DNA from: Leptotrichia sp. oral taxon 212 | GTDB lineage: Bacteria > Fusobacteriota > Fusobacteriia > Fusobacteriales > Leptotrichiaceae | Assembly (NCBI RefSeq): GCF_001274535.1 | Contig: NZ_CP012410.1 | Location: 124,001 to 188,000 of the forward strand | Direction: 5' to 3' | DNA length: 64,000 bases | Shown here: one piece after another, positions 51,326 through 59,747 of the stretch | Position numbering within the stretch: position 1 is the first letter of the stretch | Layout: each line of letters begins with the position of its first letter | The notes under the pieces: generated by a model | Database searches by the model: none | What the model was told of the DNA's origin: nothing | Seen by the model: only the letters and a program-made list of their open reading frames with translations | Position numbers and translations under genes: made by a program

Positions 51326-52058
51326 TGGAAAAATTTATGTGGTGGGTATAGGGCCTGGAAAAAAGGAAAATATGACATTCAGGGCATATGAAGCAATGGA
51401 GAATAGTGATATAATAGTAGGATATAAAACTTATGTGGATTTGGTGAAGGAATATTATCCTGGAAAAGAGATGAAAAGCTCCGCAATGACAAAGGAAGTG
51501 GACAGATGTACAGAAGTACTTGAACTGGCAAGACAGGGGAAAACAGTCAGTCTTATAAGCAGCGGTGATGCAGGAGTTTATGGTATGGCGGGAATTATGC
51601 TGGAAATTGCCGATGAAGATATGGAAGTTGAGGTAATACCTGGAATAACTGCCACTAATGCTGCTGCAGCTATTGCAGGAGCACCGATAATGCACGATTA
51701 TGCTACAATAAGTCTGAGTGATCTGCTGACTGACTGGGAGCTGATAAAAAAAAGGCTTGAACTTGCTGCGCAGGGAGATTTTGTTGTGAGTATTTATAAT
51801 CCTAAAAGCAGAGGAAGGGTCACACAGATAGAAGAAGCAAGGGAAATAATGATGAAATATAAGCCTAAGTCAACTCCTGTGGCAATAGTAAGAAATGCAG
51901 GAAGGGAAGATGAAAGATATGTTCTGACTACTCTCGATGAAATGCTCAATCACGAGATAGATATGCTTACAATAGTGTTAATTGGAAACTCAAATACATT
52001 TGTAAAGAATGGGAAGATAATAACTCCAAGAGGATATGAAGGGAAATATGATTATTAA
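51318..52058 (+). CDS. cbiH: Cobalt-precorrin-3B C17-methyltransferase
   Basis: A 246-residue ring-contracting SAM enzyme. It starts Val-Val-Gly-Ile-Gly-Pro-Gly, with Val-Gly-Tyr-Lys-Thr-Tyr-Val-Asp, Ser-Ser-Gly-Asp-Ala-Gly-Val-Tyr-Gly, Ile-Pro-Gly-Ile-Thr-Ala, and Ser-Leu-Ser-Asp-Leu-Leu. It methylates C17 during contraction to the corrin. GAGGAG supports the start. Confidence 0.95.
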   Translation: MSNGKIYVVGIGPGKKENMTFRAYEAMENSDIIVGYKTYVDLVKEYYPGKEMKSSAMTKEVDRCTEVLELARQGKTVSLISSGDAGVYGMAGIMLEIADEDMEVEVIPGITATNAAAAIAGAPIMHDYATISLSDLLTDWELIKKRLELAAQGDFVVSIYNPKSRGRVTQIEEAREIMMKYKPKSTPVAIVRNAGREDERYVLTTLDEMLNHEIDMLTIVLIGNSNTFVKNGKIITPRGYEGKYDY

Positions 52059-52114
52059 AATAAAATATACGATTTAAAAAATTATTGAAATAAATATACT
52101 GTATGAGGAGAACA

Positions 52115-53359
52115 ATGAATAAACCTATAGATGAAAAGCTAAGAATACTTAGTGATGCCGCGAAATACGATGTTTCATGTTCTTCCAGCGGAAGCGGCAG
52201 AAAAAATACAAATAACGGCTTAGGTAATGGGGCTATCAGTGGTATATGTCACTCATGGTCGGCAGATGGAAGATGTGTTTCCCTGCTTAAAATACTTATG
52301 ACCAATTATTGCATATATGACTGTAAATACTGTATTAGCCGTAAAAGTAATGATATTGAAAGGGCAATACTTACTCCTGATGAGATTGTAAGGCTGACTA
52401 TAAACTTTTACAGAAGAAACTATATAGAAGGACTGTTTTTAAGCTCAGGGGTAATAAAAAATGCAGACTATACAATGGAGCAGATGATTGCTGTGGCTAA
52501 GAAACTCCGACTGGAGGAAAGATTTAACGGATATATTCATATGAAAGTAATCCCGGGGGCAAGCAGGGAACTTATCCATGAAATGGGACTATATGTAGAC
52601 AGAGTTTCGGTAAATATAGAACTTGCTGAAAGCAAAGCGCTCAAACTTCTTGCGCCTGATAAGAAACCTACCGATATTTCAACATCAATGGGGCTTATAC
52701 GTAAAAATCAGATTCAGAATATAGAAGAAAAGAAGCTGTTCAAAAGTACTCCTTCTTTCATTCCGGCAGGTCAGACAACACAGATGATAATAGGTGCAGG
52801 TGGGGAAAGTGATTATGCGATACTAAGTAAAAGTGAAAATCTTTATAAAAATTTTGATTTGAAAAGAGTATATTATTCTGCCTATGTTCCTATAAATAAA
52901 TCAGGAATTCTGGCAAATGCAGATGCTGTACCTATGATAAGGGAACACAGGCTTTATCAGGCTGACTGGCTGTTAAGATTCTATGATTTCAAGGCAGGGG
53001 AAATACTTGATGAGAAGAATCCCTTTATTGACCCGCTTCTTGACCCGAAGGCAAACTGGGCTGTCCAGAACTGGCATCTTTTCCCTATAGAAATAAACAG
53101 GGCTTCATACAAGGATCTTCTTAGAATTCCTGGAATAGGAGTAACTTCGGCAAAACGTATAGTAATGGCCAGAAAATACAGCATAATAAAGTATGAACAT
53201 CTTAAAAAATTAGGAGTAGTAATAAAGAGGGCAAAATATTTTATTACTGTAAATGGGGAATTTCTAGGATTTAGGAAGGAAAGTCCTGAACTTATAAGAA
53301 ATGCCCTGATAGAAAAGGAAAAAATGGCAATGCAGCAGATGAAACTTTTTAATATCTAG
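52115..53359 (+). CDS. Putative DNA modification/repair radical SAM protein
   Basis: A 414-residue radical SAM enzyme of the TIGR03916 type. The cluster motif Cys-Ile-Tyr-Asp-Cys-Lys-Tyr-Cys (CxxxCxxC) is near residue 69. The C-terminus has a helix-hairpin-helix, Leu-Leu-Arg-Ile-Pro-Gly-Ile-Gly-Val-Thr-Ser-Ala-Lys-Arg-Ile, typical of DNA contact. The substrate is not known; a role in nucleic acid repair or modification is the family annotation. GAGGAG supports ATG 52115. It is paired with the next gene. Confidence 0.88.
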   Translation: MNKPIDEKLRILSDAAKYDVSCSSSGSGRKNTNNGLGNGAISGICHSWSADGRCVSLLKILMTNYCIYDCKYCISRKSNDIERAILTPDEIVRLTINFYRRNYIEGLFLSSGVIKNADYTMEQMIAVAKKLRLEERFNGYIHMKVIPGASRELIHEMGLYVDRVSVNIELAESKALKLLAPDKKPTDISTSMGLIRKNQIQNIEEKKLFKSTPSFIPAGQTTQMIIGAGGESDYAILSKSENLYKNFDLKRVYYSAYVPINKSGILANADAVPMIREHRLYQADWLLRFYDFKAGEILDEKNPFIDPLLDPKANWAVQNWHLFPIEINRASYKDLLRIPGIGVTSAKRIVMARKYSIIKYEHLKKLGVVIKRAKYFITVNGEFLGFRKESPELIRNALIEKEKMAMQQMKLFNI

Positions 53360-53417
53360 CCTTGTCACATCTGAAGGAAAGGAGAATGTACAGGAGCTGT
53401 CTGAAAAACGGGGAAAT

Positions 53418-54179
53418 ATGTATTTCAGGCAATCTTATACAGAAAAAATGCCGAATTATTATTATGATGGAAGTTTTGACGGACTGCTGACAGTCATTTA
53501 TATGGCATATGAGGACAGGAAAAGTAAGGCACTCAGGGTATACTCTGAAACGGAACAGCTCATACTGGAATTTGATGATATCCATATCATGACTGATTTT
53601 TCAAAAGCCAGACGTGTGGAAAAGAATATATGTGAAAAACTGTCGCAGGATTTTTTAAATAAAATGCGTACCTGCTTTCTGTCATGTTATAAAAATAAGG
53701 ATACAATAATAGTACATACAGTATACAAGGCATTAAAACAGGGAGAGGAGATTCTGAATTCCCTTGATGAGCATGCTTTTCGGATGAACCGGCTTATAAA
53801 ACAGGTTCTGAGTGAACGGCATAAATATCTGGGAGTATTAAGGTTTAGAGAAATGAAAGACGGAACAATGTTTTCTACGATTGAGCCCAAAAATAATGTT
53901 CTTCCTGCTCTGATTTCCCATTTCAGGAACAGAATGAAAAAAGAAAAATTTGCAATTTTTGATAAGGAAAGAGAAATGATAGCTTACTATGATACAGAAA
54001 AAGTTGAAATTTTCTTTGTTAAGTCCCCTGAAATTGAGTGGAGCGATGAAGAAATGGAATATTCTGAGCTTTGGAAAACCTTCCATAAGAGTATTTCCAT
54101 AAAGGAAAGGGAAAATAAGAAACTTCAGCAGAGCAATCTTCCAAAATATTACTGGAAACATCTTGTGGAGGATATGTAG
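53418..54179 (+). CDS. TIGR03915-type partner of the radical SAM DNA protein
   Basis: A 253-residue DUF4130-type protein starting Tyr-Tyr-Tyr-Asp-Gly-Ser-Phe-Asp-Gly-Leu-Leu-Thr. It has Arg-Met-Asn-Arg-Leu, Gly-Val-Leu-Arg-Phe-Arg-Glu and Ser-His-Phe-Arg-Asn-Arg in the middle. This family almost always sits beside the radical SAM gene and is annotated as a putative DNA metabolism or uracil-glycosylase-like protein. The conserved pair here strengthens both calls. The reaction is unknown. Confidence 0.85.
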   Translation: MYFRQSYTEKMPNYYYDGSFDGLLTVIYMAYEDRKSKALRVYSETEQLILEFDDIHIMTDFSKARRVEKNICEKLSQDFLNKMRTCFLSCYKNKDTIIVHTVYKALKQGEEILNSLDEHAFRMNRLIKQVLSERHKYLGVLRFREMKDGTMFSTIEPKNNVLPALISHFRNRMKKEKFAIFDKEREMIAYYDTEKVEIFFVKSPEIEWSDEEMEYSELWKTFHKSISIKERENKKLQQSNLPKYYWKHLVEDM

Positions 54180-54270
54180 AAAGTTTAAAATAATGTATAT
54201 TTTTAGCTATTACCTTTAGAAATATAGAATTAAAGAGACAGGTAAATAAAAATTTACAAGGGAGAAAAAA

Positions 54271-54804
54271 ATGAGATATGTACTACTGCTTCGTGGAATA
54301 AATGTTGGTGGGAAAAATAAAGTATCAATGAATGATTTAAAAATGAATATAGGCGAACTGGGATATCAAAATGTAGTTACATACATTAATAGTGGAAATG
54401 TAATATTTGATACAGATGATAATATAGAAACTGTCAAAATTAAAATAGCAGAAATGTTAAAAAATGTTTTCTTTCCTGTTCAACATGTTATAGTAACAAG
54501 AGAAGAATATCTGGAAGAAGTTTCAAATCTTCCGGAATGGTGGAATGAAACACTTGCAAGAAGAGATGTTCTTTTTTATAGTGATGAGGTTGACTATGAA
54601 AAATTAAAAGCCCGAATAAATGAAATGCCTCTTCATGATGAAATTGTATATTTTGGCAGAAAAGCTGTATTTTGGGGGAAATATACAGAAAAGGAATATT
54701 TACGTACTTCATATCATAAGTTACTTATGAAAGAAAAGTTTTATCCTATGCTTACGATACGTAATGAACGAACATTCAAGAAATTAGGAGAAATGCTAGG
54801 GTAA
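54271..54804 (+). CDS. DUF1697 domain protein
   Basis: A 177-residue protein with the DUF1697 N-terminus Leu-Leu-Arg-Gly-Ile-Asn-Val-Gly-Gly-Lys-Asn, then Tyr-Ile-Asn-Ser-Gly-Asn-Val-Ile-Phe and a C-terminal Thr-Ile-Arg-Asn. It is a common cytosolic protein of unknown function. AAGGGAG precedes the ATG. It begins the accessory stretch of single small genes. Confidence 0.88.
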   Translation: MRYVLLLRGINVGGKNKVSMNDLKMNIGELGYQNVVTYINSGNVIFDTDDNIETVKIKIAEMLKNVFFPVQHVIVTREEYLEEVSNLPEWWNETLARRDVLFYSDEVDYEKLKARINEMPLHDEIVYFGRKAVFWGKYTEKEYLRTSYHKLLMKEKFYPMLTIRNERTFKKLGEMLG

Positions 54805-54972
54805 CTCCCATTATTATAATTGAAATGAAATGTATTTTTAGCTGTCACCTTTCAGCTAAGAATAGATAATTCAGAGATGAATTTAAAATACAGGGAGAAT
54901 ATTACCAGAATAAATGATAAGAAAATAGAGATGAAATCAAAAAATATATTAAAACTTAAGGAAGTGAATAAT

Positions 54973-55455
54973 ATGCTTCGTATAGAAAAGATAAATGGGA
55001 AAAATGTATGGGAAATACTTAAATTACGTGTATCAGAATCGCAAAAAGAGTTTGTCGCCACAAATGATGTCAGCATTATTGAAGCATACACTACTATCAC
55101 AGCAAATGGATTTGCATTTCCATTTGGTATTTATGATGGCAAAACTCCTGTTGGATTTATGATGATTGGTTATGATTCGGCTGATTATTGGGAGGATACA
55201 CCAGATATAGCAAGAGAAAACTATAGTCTATGGCGTTTGATGATTGATGAAAATTATCAGAAAAAAGGATTTGGTAGGGAAGCCGTTGCTCTTGGACTGG
55301 ATTTCATTAAATCATTCCCTTGTGGTAAGTCTGAGTGCTGCTGGCTTTCTTATGAACCGGAGAATGAAGTTGCCCGTCAGCTGTATCGTTCGTTTGGATT
55401 TGTTGAAACTGGAGATATGGTTGGAGGAGAAATCATTGCTGTACTGAAACTTTAA
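54973..55455 (+). CDS. GNAT family N-acetyltransferase
   Basis: A 160-residue acetyltransferase starting Met-Leu-Arg-Ile-Glu-Lys. The CoA-binding Gln-Lys-Lys-Gly-Phe-Gly-Arg-Glu-Ala is near residue 98, and Asn-Glu-Val-Ala-Arg-Gln-Leu-Tyr-Arg-Ser-Phe-Gly-Phe closes the fold. It resembles the spermidine/small-amine acetyltransferase group (BltD/SpeG-like). The frame is open from 54877, but AAGGAAG supports ATG 54973 and the earlier 32 codons look non-homologous. Confidence 0.85.
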   Translation: MLRIEKINGKNVWEILKLRVSESQKEFVATNDVSIIEAYTTITANGFAFPFGIYDGKTPVGFMMIGYDSADYWEDTPDIARENYSLWRLMIDENYQKKGFGREAVALGLDFIKSFPCGKSECCWLSYEPENEVARQLYRSFGFVETGDMVGGEIIAVLKL

Positions 55456-55559
55456 GACAAGTGCAAGGTTCAACAGCTATTTAAAAAAATAATTTTTTCA
55501 GTACAATATTAAAAGAAAAATATAAATAAAAAAACAAAAATTGAAAGAGGTGTTTATTT

Positions 55560-55712
55560 ATGAAAATATTAAAAAAACTATGGGATATGCTACCGGAAGG
55601 ACGTCCTGTTTGAGTGCCCGGACCTGCGGAGTGGGGAATAGAACAGGAAGAAGATAAGAAAAGTAATGAAAACTTAAAGGAAAAGGATAAAGAAAAAGAA
55701 TCAGAAAAATAG
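55560..55712 (+). other. Small ORF with an in-frame UGA (possible recoding or decay)
   Basis: AGAGGTG is followed by ATG 55560, 17 codons ending Pro-Glu-Gly-Arg-Pro-Val, and TGA at 55611-55613. The same frame then continues for 32 codons (Val-Pro-Gly-Pro-Ala-Glu-Trp-Gly, then a Glu/Lys-rich tail) to TAG 55710-55712. Around the TGA the DNA is unusually GC-rich, with a GGACGTCC palindrome just before it. It could be a UGA-decoded peptide, a 17-residue peptide, or a gene with a fresh nonsense mutation. Confidence 0.4.
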
Positions 55713-55733
55713 ATGAAATTTTTTGGAGGACTT

Positions 55734-56207
55734 ATGGAATTTACGATAAAGGAAATAACTGATAAAAAGGAAAAGGAAATAATATCCAGAGATATATTGA
55801 ATGATCTTCCGGAATGGTTCGGTATGCCGGAAAGCACAGAAGAATATATTAAAGATTCACAGGATAAACCATTTCTAGCGTGCTTTATTGATAATGAGGC
55901 AGCTGGTTTTGTTGTATTAAATGCTACAAGTAAGGACTGTGCAGATATTTTTGTAATGGGAATTAAGAAAAAATATCATCGTATGGGTGCAGGCAGAAAA
56001 CTGAATGATGCCTATGAAGAAATGGCAAAAAAACTTGGATATACATATTCACAGGTAAAGACAGTTAAAATGGGTCACTATAAAGAATATGATATTACTA
56101 ATCAATTTTATATATCCATGGGATATAAGGAATTAGAATGCTTTCCAACCTTGTGGGATGAATGGAATCCTTGTCAAATCTATATAAAATATATTGGAGG
56201 GAAATAA
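55734..56207 (+). CDS. GNAT family N-acetyltransferase
   Basis: A 157-residue acetyltransferase starting Met-Glu-Phe-Thr-Ile-Lys. It contains Leu-Pro-Glu-Trp-Phe-Gly-Met-Pro-Glu-Ser-Thr-Glu-Glu-Tyr near residue 27, typical of one GNAT subgroup. The CoA loop is His-Arg-Met-Gly-Ala-Gly-Arg-Lys, with Phe-Tyr-Ile-Ser-Met-Gly-Tyr later. GGAGG lies four bases before 55734; ATG 55713 is possible but lacks a site. It directly follows the UGA-interrupted ORF. Confidence 0.82.
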   Translation: MEFTIKEITDKKEKEIISRDILNDLPEWFGMPESTEEYIKDSQDKPFLACFIDNEAAGFVVLNATSKDCADIFVMGIKKKYHRMGAGRKLNDAYEEMAKKLGYTYSQVKTVKMGHYKEYDITNQFYISMGYKELECFPTLWDEWNPCQIYIKYIGGK

Positions 56208-56333
56208 CTAAGAATTTGAAGATATAATGTGACTATAAAGAGATTGTAAAATATTTTTATTCTGACTTTACTATGAAATTATTCATAAATACATAGACAG
56301 TACTTATGTTATATAATGAAGGAGGAATTTATT

Positions 56334-56690
56334 ATGAAAAAAATATTTACTGCGATTATTTGTATTTTATTATTTATGTCTGTTTTTGTAAGCTGCGGGA
56401 ATAAAACTTCAAAAGAAGAAAATCAGCCAATATATATCGGTGATAACTCAAAAGTAATACAGGTAGTATCAGAGCTTCCGTTTCCAAAAGGAATGAAATA
56501 CTATTCAATTGAAATTCAATCTAAAACAGAACCATACGAACTGAAAGTATTTGTAAATTATAATGAAAATAAGACAGAAGGTTTAAAGCAATGTGCAGAT
56601 AAGGCTTTTAAGAAAATATCTAACATGGGTGTAATAAGTTTTTACAATAAAGCTGACGGTAATCTTATTGAATCATTTAATAGGGAATAG
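56334..56690 (+). CDS. Small lipoprotein
   Basis: A 118-residue protein with a lipoprotein signal: Met-Lys-Lys-Ile, a hydrophobic core and the lipobox Val-Phe-Val-Ser-Cys-Gly. The mature part is short, mixed alpha/beta and unrecognised. AAGGAGG supports the start at 56334 over 56316. It is likely anchored in the inner leaflet or cell envelope. Confidence 0.72.
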   Translation: MKKIFTAIICILLFMSVFVSCGNKTSKEENQPIYIGDNSKVIQVVSELPFPKGMKYYSIEIQSKTEPYELKVFVNYNENKTEGLKQCADKAFKKISNMGVISFYNKADGNLIESFNRE

Positions 56691-56728
56691 AAAATTTTTT
56701 GTATTTTGCGAAGGGAGAATATTGATTT

Positions 56729-57103
56729 ATGTTTTCAATATTAGGTGCAGTATTATTTGGAGTTATAGCAATTATGACAGTTCTTGTTGCCTGCGGTTTG
56801 CCTCTGGGCGAATTTACAATGGGTGGACAACATAAAATCTTACCTAAGAACTTTAGAGTTATGGCAGTCATTTCAGTGGCTATCCAAATTTTTGCAATGA
56901 TAATTATTTTGCAAGCCGGAGGTTTTATTCCCTTATGGCTGCCTTTTAAGGTTACTAAATATATTTGTTTCTTCTTTGCTGCTTACCTATCTTTGAATAC
57001 TATTATGAACATGATTTCAAAAAGTAGGAAAGAAAAATATGTCATGACTCCGCTTTCACTTATAGTCGGAATATGTTTTTGGATAACGGCATTTCAGATG
57101 TAG
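56729..57103 (+). CDS. Small membrane protein
   Basis: A 124-residue protein with four predicted hydrophobic segments (residues about 3-22, 46-66, 70-90, 105-122). It has a Gly-Gln-His-Lys-Ile-Leu-Pro loop. AAGGGAG precedes the ATG by 13 bases, slightly long. The family is not recognised. It is followed closely by another membrane gene. Confidence 0.65.
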   Translation: MFSILGAVLFGVIAIMTVLVACGLPLGEFTMGGQHKILPKNFRVMAVISVAIQIFAMIIILQAGGFIPLWLPFKVTKYICFFFAAYLSLNTIMNMISKSRKEKYVMTPLSLIVGICFWITAFQM

Positions 57104-57159
57104 TATGTAAAATGAGGATAATCTATAGTACATCAAATTGGGATTTGTGGAGGTGCAAT

Positions 57160-57714
57160 ATGAAGTTGAAAACATACGACAAAATTTTTGGAATTTTGTT
57201 TGCAGTTGCAAGCATAGCGATTATTGTTCTCTTTTTTTCAAGTAATGATTTTTTTGAATGGACATTTGCACGACATCGTAATATCTTGAGCTGGTACATT
57301 CGACCGTTATTTATTATCCCGATTGTATTAGGAGCATTTAAGAAATCCTATACTATGATTTTTGCTTCAATTTTTTGCTTATTTACAAGTATGTTCTGGT
57401 TTTCAGAGCCAGCAAAAGTAGATGAAAATGTCATTGAATTTCTAAAATTTGAAAAGGTTTATTTGACTACCAGTTGGACTGCAGACAAAGTATTTGTAGT
57501 TGTTGCTGTAATACTTTTCTTTGCATTTTTGATTTATACTACATGGAACAGAAAATGGAAATGGCTTCTGTTTGTTATTGTCATCAGTGCTTTATTTAAA
57601 GTTGTTCATAGTGTTATTTTTAGTGGAAATAGTGGATTATCAATAGTCAAACCAGCAATTTTAGGAGTGATTATATGCGCATTAGCAATTTGGCTTCTCA
57701 TCAAGAAAAGATAA
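57160..57714 (+). CDS. Multi-pass membrane protein
   Basis: A 184-residue protein of about six hydrophobic helices with a charged mid loop (Glu-Pro-Ala-Lys-Val-Asp-Glu-Asn-Val). ATG 57160 has a GGAGGT site; the longer frame from 57073 overlaps the previous gene and begins with a non-membrane stretch. Function is unknown. Confidence 0.65.
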   Translation: MKLKTYDKIFGILFAVASIAIIVLFFSSNDFFEWTFARHRNILSWYIRPLFIIPIVLGAFKKSYTMIFASIFCLFTSMFWFSEPAKVDENVIEFLKFEKVYLTTSWTADKVFVVVAVILFFAFLIYTTWNRKWKWLLFVIVISALFKVVHSVIFSGNSGLSIVKPAILGVIICALAIWLLIKKR

Positions 57715-57794
57715 ATAAATTCCAGTTTACAAAGAAAAGACAAAATAGATTTCTGAGAAAATATCTACAATAAAGCTGGAGGTGTATTGTTAAT

Positions 57795-58286
57795 TTGAAA
57801 AAAACTATGAAACAAAAATTGACTAATTTAGCTGTTGGAGAATTAGTGGCGGTAGTAGTATTCTGGATAAATTTTTTCCTCTTCAAAAAATTGATTATTA
57901 CTACAAAATCTCTAATTTCTATTTCTTTCTTCTTATTTATACTAAGTTTTATTCTTGTACAGGGATCTATTTTTTGGTGTATTTTGATAAAAAGGATTTC
58001 AAAACCAGGATTTGCTGCAAAATATACAGGCAAGATTTACAATAAACTAAAGATATTAGATGTAATTTTGCTATGTATGGGAGTCCTAGTGATAATATTA
58101 AATTACAGTACGTTTTTTACAATGATTGTCTCTTTTGCTATTTGGATATTTGCTGTGATAGAGTGGGTAAATTACTATAAATTACAATTATCCTACAGTC
58201 TTAATCCTGTCGTTTTATTAAAATACATACTGCAGAGGAAATTAAGAAAGAGTAAAATAGCAAATGAAATTGATAAATCCATATAA
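57795..58286 (+). CDS. Small membrane protein
   Basis: A 163-residue protein with four hydrophobic helices and a basic C-terminus ending Lys-Leu-Arg-Lys-Ser-Lys. A TTG start at 57795 is chosen because GGAGGTG lies ten bases upstream; ATG 57807 is too far from it. The three membrane genes 56729-58286 may be one unit. No family could be named. Confidence 0.6.
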   Translation: MKKTMKQKLTNLAVGELVAVVVFWINFFLFKKLIITTKSLISISFFLFILSFILVQGSIFWCILIKRISKPGFAAKYTGKIYNKLKILDVILLCMGVLVIILNYSTFFTMIVSFAIWIFAVIEWVNYYKLQLSYSLNPVVLLKYILQRKLRKSKIANEIDKSI

Positions 58287-58336
58287 AAAATGAATAGGTA
58301 TCAATAGAAAATTTTTTGATGCAGCAGGAGGAAAAA

Positions 58337-58846
58337 ATGTTTATCAGACCAATAACATTGGATGATGTTGAAAATTTTTACCATATGATGTGCTGGCTTG
58401 ATGAAGAAACTGAATATATGATGTATGAACCGGGTGAACGTCAGCTTAAGTCAAATAATCTGGATGATTTAAAAGAACGTATCGAAGTTGCAGTTTTGGG
58501 AGAAGATTTTCTGATGGTTGCCGTAAATGATAATGAGGAAATTGTAGGATACATATGGGCAGAAAGAGGAAAAATGAACCGTATTTCACATACAGCATAT
58601 ATTATTACAGGAATTCGTAAGGCATATCATCGGAAGGGGATAGGAAGCGAATTTTTTAATATGCTTGATGAATGGGCAGGAGAAAACGGGATAGTGCGTT
58701 TAGAATTAACAGTCGAATGTGTAAATACAGGGGCAAAACTTCTGTATGAAAAACATGGATTTAAAATGGAAGGGATAAGGCCGAAATCCATGAAAGTCAA
58801 TGGAAGGTTCGTTGATGAATATTATATGGGAAAAATTCTTGACTGA
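58337..58846 (+). CDS. GNAT family N-acetyltransferase
   Basis: A 169-residue acetyltransferase starting Met-Phe-Ile-Arg-Pro-Ile-Thr. The CoA loop is Tyr-His-Arg-Lys-Gly-Ile-Gly-Ser near residue 99, and Leu-Tyr-Glu-Lys-His-Gly-Phe-Lys-Met-Glu-Gly near residue 141 is typical of the RimJ/PhnO-like family. GGAGG supports ATG 58337. It is the third GNAT in 4 kb. Confidence 0.85.
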   Translation: MFIRPITLDDVENFYHMMCWLDEETEYMMYEPGERQLKSNNLDDLKERIEVAVLGEDFLMVAVNDNEEIVGYIWAERGKMNRISHTAYIITGIRKAYHRKGIGSEFFNMLDEWAGENGIVRLELTVECVNTGAKLLYEKHGFKMEGIRPKSMKVNGRFVDEYYMGKILD

Positions 58847-58901
58847 TAATTTTCATTTTATTAAATAATTGATAATTAAACTTGAAATTTTAGGGAAGTA
58901 A

Positions 58902-58937
58902 AAGCAGTATTCTTATACTTCTCTTTTTTCTTTTTCA
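58902..58937 (+). terminator. Terminator after the GNAT gene
   Basis: AGTAT (58906-58910) and ATACT (58915-58919) form a stem with a TCTT loop and outer AG/CT pairs, followed by CTCTTTTTTCTTTTT. Confidence 0.55.
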
Positions 58938-59010
58938 GCTAATAGAATTTCATAGTTCTATTCTGTATATACTGTAATTACTTATGTTGTACACTTTTTA
59001 AAATAGACAC

Positions 59011-59039
59011 TTTACAATACCTAAAAGGTATGTTATTAT
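59011..59039 (+). promoter_or_regulatory. Promoter with embedded palindrome before the PadR gene
   Basis: TTTACA (59011-59016), 17 bases and TATTAT (59034-59039). The palindrome ATACC-TAAAA-GGTAT fills 59017-59031 between the two boxes, where a bound repressor would block polymerase. The PadR protein is the likely ligand. Confidence 0.6.
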
Positions 59040-59062
59040 AAGGTATATATAGGAGGTGTATT

Positions 59063-59668
59063 ATGGATAAAATAATTTTAGGAATTTTAATGTTACATCG
59101 AATGACGGCTTACGAACTTCGAAATTTTATTAAAAATAATTTTAAATCTATGTATAGTGACAGCCTGGGAAGTATCCAGGCAGCTCTTAAAAAACTGTTT
59201 GAACTTGAAATGGTTACTTTTGAGGAGCTTGTTGAAAAGGGAGTAAATAAAAAAAGATATTCAATAACAGAAGCAGGACAGGAAACATTGATTGAGTGGA
59301 TAAAAATTCCTATCAATACTTCAAAAACAAAAAATTATGATTTTGGGAAACTTTTTTTCATGGGGTATGTTTCAAAAAAAGATCAGAAAACTCTTATTGA
59401 TAAAATTATTCTTTCTCTGGAAGAGGAATATGAGGCGCTTAAAAAATTAAAGGAATCAATAGATGTAGAAGAAGAAAGTGAGGAAATAGAAAAATATCTG
59501 CTTGCAGATATGGAATATAAGGATAGAATTAAAAATCTGGATAAAGGAAAAGAATTAATTGAGAATATCAGAGAAATCAGTAAATTTACATTAGCTACCT
59601 TAGACTATGGAATTGATGTTACTGCTTTCAATATAGAGTGGTTTAAAAAACTGAAGAAAAAAATATAA
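59063..59668 (+). CDS. PadR family transcriptional regulator
   Basis: A 201-residue regulator. The PadR winged helix (residues 1-85) has Met-Thr-Ala-Tyr-Glu-Leu-Arg, Ser-Leu-Gly-Ser-Ile-Gln-Ala-Ala-Leu-Lys-Lys-Leu and Lys-Arg-Tyr-Ser-Ile-Thr-Glu-Ala-Gly. A long helical Vir_act_alpha_C dimer domain covers residues 90-190. AGGAGGTG precedes the ATG. It probably represses itself and the CPBP protease gene 80 bases downstream. Confidence 0.88.
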   Translation: MDKIILGILMLHRMTAYELRNFIKNNFKSMYSDSLGSIQAALKKLFELEMVTFEELVEKGVNKKRYSITEAGQETLIEWIKIPINTSKTKNYDFGKLFFMGYVSKKDQKTLIDKIILSLEEEYEALKKLKESIDVEEESEEIEKYLLADMEYKDRIKNLDKGKELIENIREISKFTLATLDYGIDVTAFNIEWFKKLKKKI

Positions 59669-59747
59669 CTTTGAAAATTTATTGTTACATAGCTTAAATA
59701 CATTATGCATTTTATTTTAAATAAAATGTTATATGAGGTGAAATGGA

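Noticed and set aside
55481-55837. 118-codon minus-strand ORF opposite the UGA-interrupted gene
   Set aside because: Ser/Phe-rich antisense shadow of the Lys/Glu-rich plus strand; no start signals.
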